This document shows positions 62,113 through 64,000 of a stretch of DNA of 64,000 nt, one piece after another. The translations under genes and the position numbers were made by a program. The notes under the pieces are model-generated. The model was not told the origin of the DNA. It worked only from the letters and a program-made list of their open reading frames with translations, and did no database searches. Numbering within the stretch: position 1 is the first letter of the stretch; each line of letters opens with the position of its first letter. The stretch lies in assembly GCA_029961105.1 (NCBI GenBank), contig JASBVO010000003.1:186001-250000 (forward strand). The letters are read 5' to 3'. The stretch comes from Micrococcus sp. GTDB taxonomy: Bacteria > Actinomycetota > Actinomycetes > Actinomycetales > Micrococcaceae.

Positions 62113-63165
62113 GTGACATCCACTCCGCCTCCGGGCGCCTCGAAGACCGTCGCTGCCCTGTCCGGACTCGCCTCCGCCCTGGATGAGGCGGCCCTGCAGC
62201 ACACCTTCTCCGGCGCCGTCTCCATCGACGTCGACGGCACTCCTCTCCTGGTCCGCGGTTACGGCCTGGCGGAGCGGGTGCTGCGGATCCCGAACAAGCC
62301 CGAGACCCGGTTCGGGGTGGCCAGCGTGTCCAAGGCGTTCACGGCGCTCGTGGTCATGTCCCTGGTCGAGGACGGCACGCTGTCCCTGAACTCGCGGGTG
62401 CGGCCCATGCTCGGCCTGGACCTGCCTGCCGTCCACGATGACGTGACCCTGGAACACCTCCTCGGCCACACCTCAGGCATCAGTGACTCCCTGGAGGGGC
62501 CGGCCGACGGGAAGGTCACCGACTACGCGCTGCCCGTCCCCACCCACACCGTGGCCGAGACCGAGGGTTTCCTGCCGGCGCTGGCGGGCTGCCAGCAGGC
62601 CTCCGCCCCCGGGGAGCGGTTCGCCTACAACAACGCCGGGTACACCATGCTGGCCCTGGCGGCGGAGCGCGCCGGCGGGAAGGGTTTCCACGAGCTGGTG
62701 ACCGAGCGCGTGCTCGTGCCCGCCGGGATGAGCGCCACCGGTTACCCGCGGCTGGATGAGTTGCCGGCCGGCACGGCCACCGGGTACCTGCAGGCGGACT
62801 CGGTCCGGACCAACGTGCTGCACCTGCCGGTGCGCGGCAACGGCGACGGCGGCGCGGTCACCACGGTGGACGACCTCAGCCGGTTCTGGCGCGCTTTCGC
62901 GGACGGGAAGATCGTCTCCGCGGACGCGGTCGACCTGATGACCCGCCCCCGTCACCTCGACGAGGACAAGGGATTGCGCCACGGGCTGGGCTTCTGGCTG
63001 GATGATGACGGCCCCGGTTGGGTGCTCGACGGCTACGACGCCGGGGTCTCGGTACGCACCCGCTTCGACCCGTGCACCCGGACCACCGTCACCATCGTCT
63101 CCAACGACTCAGAGGGCGCCTGGCCGGTCATCCAGCGCTACGTGGACTGGCTGGGCCAGGCGTAG
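62113..63165 (+). CDS. Beta-lactamase-fold serine hydrolase
   Basis: 350 residues with GTG start. Class C/penicillin-binding-protein-like: Ser71-x-x-Lys74 (SVSK), Tyr171-Asn-Asn (YNN), and HGLGFW near 297 in the KTG position. No signal peptide, so it is more probably a cytoplasmic esterase or peptidase than a resistance enzyme. Stands alone. Confidence 0.88.
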   Translation: MTSTPPPGASKTVAALSGLASALDEAALQHTFSGAVSIDVDGTPLLVRGYGLAERVLRIPNKPETRFGVASVSKAFTALVVMSLVEDGTLSLNSRVRPMLGLDLPAVHDDVTLEHLLGHTSGISDSLEGPADGKVTDYALPVPTHTVAETEGFLPALAGCQQASAPGERFAYNNAGYTMLALAAERAGGKGFHELVTERVLVPAGMSATGYPRLDELPAGTATGYLQADSVRTNVLHLPVRGNGDGGAVTTVDDLSRFWRAFADGKIVSADAVDLMTRPRHLDEDKGLRHGLGFWLDDDGPGWVLDGYDAGVSVRTRFDPCTRTTVTIVSNDSEGAWPVIQRYVDWLGQA

Positions 63166-63267
63166 GGCTCAGTAACCGCCCGGGCCACCGACATCATCGG
63201 CGGCTTCGAGGCCTGGCAAGAGAGCGGGCTGCCCGTCGAACACCACGGATTCGACGTCCGTCCGTGA
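63166..63267 (+). pseudogene. 3-prime remnant of a rhodanese-like gene
   Basis: Directly after the hydrolase stop, a frame reads VTARATDIIGGFEAWQESGL then PVEHHGFDVRP and a stop (63265-63267). This matches the end of rhodanese domains (IGGFEAWxxAGLPV). The active-site Cys loop and all upstream parts are missing, so it is a relic. Confidence 0.7.
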
Positions 63268-63280
63268 GGAACGGTCGACG

Positions 63281-64000
63281 TCAACGAGAAGCCGACGAAG
63301 CCGCCTCCCAGGCCTGCCGGGCGGCCCACGCCGAGGCGACCATCTCCTCCAGGGAGTGCCGCATCCGCCAGTCCAGGTCCCGGGCGGCCAACGCCCCGTC
63401 GGCCACGATCCGCGCCGGATCCCCCGGGCGGCGGTCGTGGACCTCGGGGGTGAAGTCGATCCCGGTGACCGCGGCCGCGGTGTCCATGATCTGCCGCACC
63501 GAGGTGCCCTGCCCTGAGCCGAGGTTGTACACCGGCTCCACCGGCTCCCCCGCCTGAAGCCGGCGGGCGGCGGCCACGTGGGCCAGGGCCAGGTCGGCCA
63601 CGTGGATGTAGTCCCGCACGCAGGTCCCGTCGTCCGTCGGGTAGTCGTCCCCGTAGATCCGCGGGGTGCGCCCGGCCACCAGGGCGTCGAAGACCAGCGG
63701 GAACAGGTTGTGCGGGGAAGTGTCCGGCAAGCCCACGTCCCCGGAACCGACCACGTTGAAGTACCGCAGCGAGGTGTGCCGCAGCCCGGCGGCCCGCCCC
63801 TGATTCGCCAGCAACCACTCCCCGATGAGCTTGGACTCCCCGTACGGGGACTCCGGGGCGGTGGCGGTGCCCTCGGTAACCAGGTCCACGTCCGGGGTGC
63901 CGTAGGTGGCCGCCGAGGAGGAGAACACCATCCGCTCCACCCCCGCCGATTGCATGGCCTCCAGCAGGCTCGCCGTGCCGGTCACGTTGACCCGGTAGGT
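63281..64000 (-). CDS. galE: UDP-glucose 4-epimerase GalE (C-terminal part, runs off window)
   Basis: 240 residues to the window edge, the N-terminal NAD-binding end lying beyond 64000. SSAATYG with the YGESK catalytic Tyr/Lys, RYFNVVGS, CVRDYIHVADLALAH and YNLGSGQGTSV are the GalE/NAD-dependent epimerase signatures. It interconverts UDP-glucose and UDP-galactose for cell-envelope sugars. Confidence 0.92.
   Translation of the reverse strand, partial: TYRVNVTGTASLLEAMQSAGVERMVFSSSAATYGTPDVDLVTEGTATAPESPYGESKLIGEWLLANQGRAAGLRHTSLRYFNVVGSGDVGLPDTSPHNLFPLVFDALVAGRTPRIYGDDYPTDDGTCVRDYIHVADLALAHVAAARRLQAGEPVEPVYNLGSGQGTSVRQIMDTAAAVTGIDFTPEVHDRRPGDPARIVADGALAARDLDWRMRHSLEEMVASAWAARQAWEAASSASR

Noticed and set aside
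62113-63165. Beta-lactam resistance gene
   Set aside because: It has the serine hydrolase motifs but no signal peptide, and this fold includes many esterases and peptidases; no resistance claim is supported.

Overview
The window is high-GC DNA (about 70 percent, dense genes, GTG and TTG starts, ATGA-type stop/start overlaps). It suggests a motile actinobacterium of the order Micrococcales, probably a Micrococcaceae relative; the genus cannot be fixed from sequence alone. I saw no rRNA, tRNA or CRISPR array.

Layout. Position 1-2.3 kb holds tsaD and two unknown genes. From 2.4 to 39.4 kb lies a nearly complete flagellar locus. Its minus-strand part, in transcription order, is flgB-flgC-fliE-fliF-fliG-fliH-fliI-fliJ-NlpC/P60 hydrolase-fliK-flgD-flgE-flbD-motA-motB-fliM-fliN-fliO-fliP-fliQ-fliR-flhB. 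This is followed by a 4.2-kb insert (an SLH-esterase, a secreted HECAH protein, an AbiEi/DUF559 gene), then flhA and two unknown genes. The locus resumes at 31.9-36.2 kb with fliA, fliC, fliD, fliS and a fliT-like gene (minus strand). On the plus strand flgN-flgK-flgL follow at 36.5-39.3 kb. An esterase, a SnoaL-like gene and an intact IS3-family element (3-bp target duplication AGT) sit between flgB and the fliT-like gene. Missing from the window are fliL, flgF/flgG, a flhF GTPase, flhG, flgM, csrA/fliW and all chemotaxis genes.

Position 39.5-43.8 kb carries four unknown proteins, one clearly and two possibly sigma-factor-like. Position 43.8-47 kb carries a divergent histidine kinase/response regulator pair and an Hpt-like protein without its phospho-acceptor histidine. 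Position 47.3-49.8 kb is a SipW-type surface-protein operon: three small exported proteins plus an ER-type signal peptidase. Position 49.9-64 kb is mixed: rimI, a fatty-acid desaturase with its reductase, a PucR-type regulator, a second AbiEi/DUF559 gene, thpR, sodC, a second SLH/HECxH protein, a type-5 uracil-DNA glycosylase, tsaB, a serine hydrolase, a rhodanese remnant and the 3-prime part of galE.

How it fits together. tsaB, rimI and tsaD are all on the minus strand in their usual order but lie about 10 and 49 kb apart, so the t6A gene group appears to have been opened by insertions, the larger one containing the flagellar locus. Sigma-28-type promoters (RAAA-N15-RCCGATAA) precede fliC, flgN-flgK-flgL and, unexpectedly, the secreted HECAH protein. 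A second shared element (GCATA, in four cases 22-23 bp from an RAAACC/GGAACC block) precedes several early flagellar units and one of the sigma-like/unknown genes. Two families of about 63-bp intergenic palindromes occur in the window, and both copies of the AbiEi/DUF559 nuclease-like gene are bracketed by such palindromes. This is the best candidate here for an undescribed mobile or selfish system.
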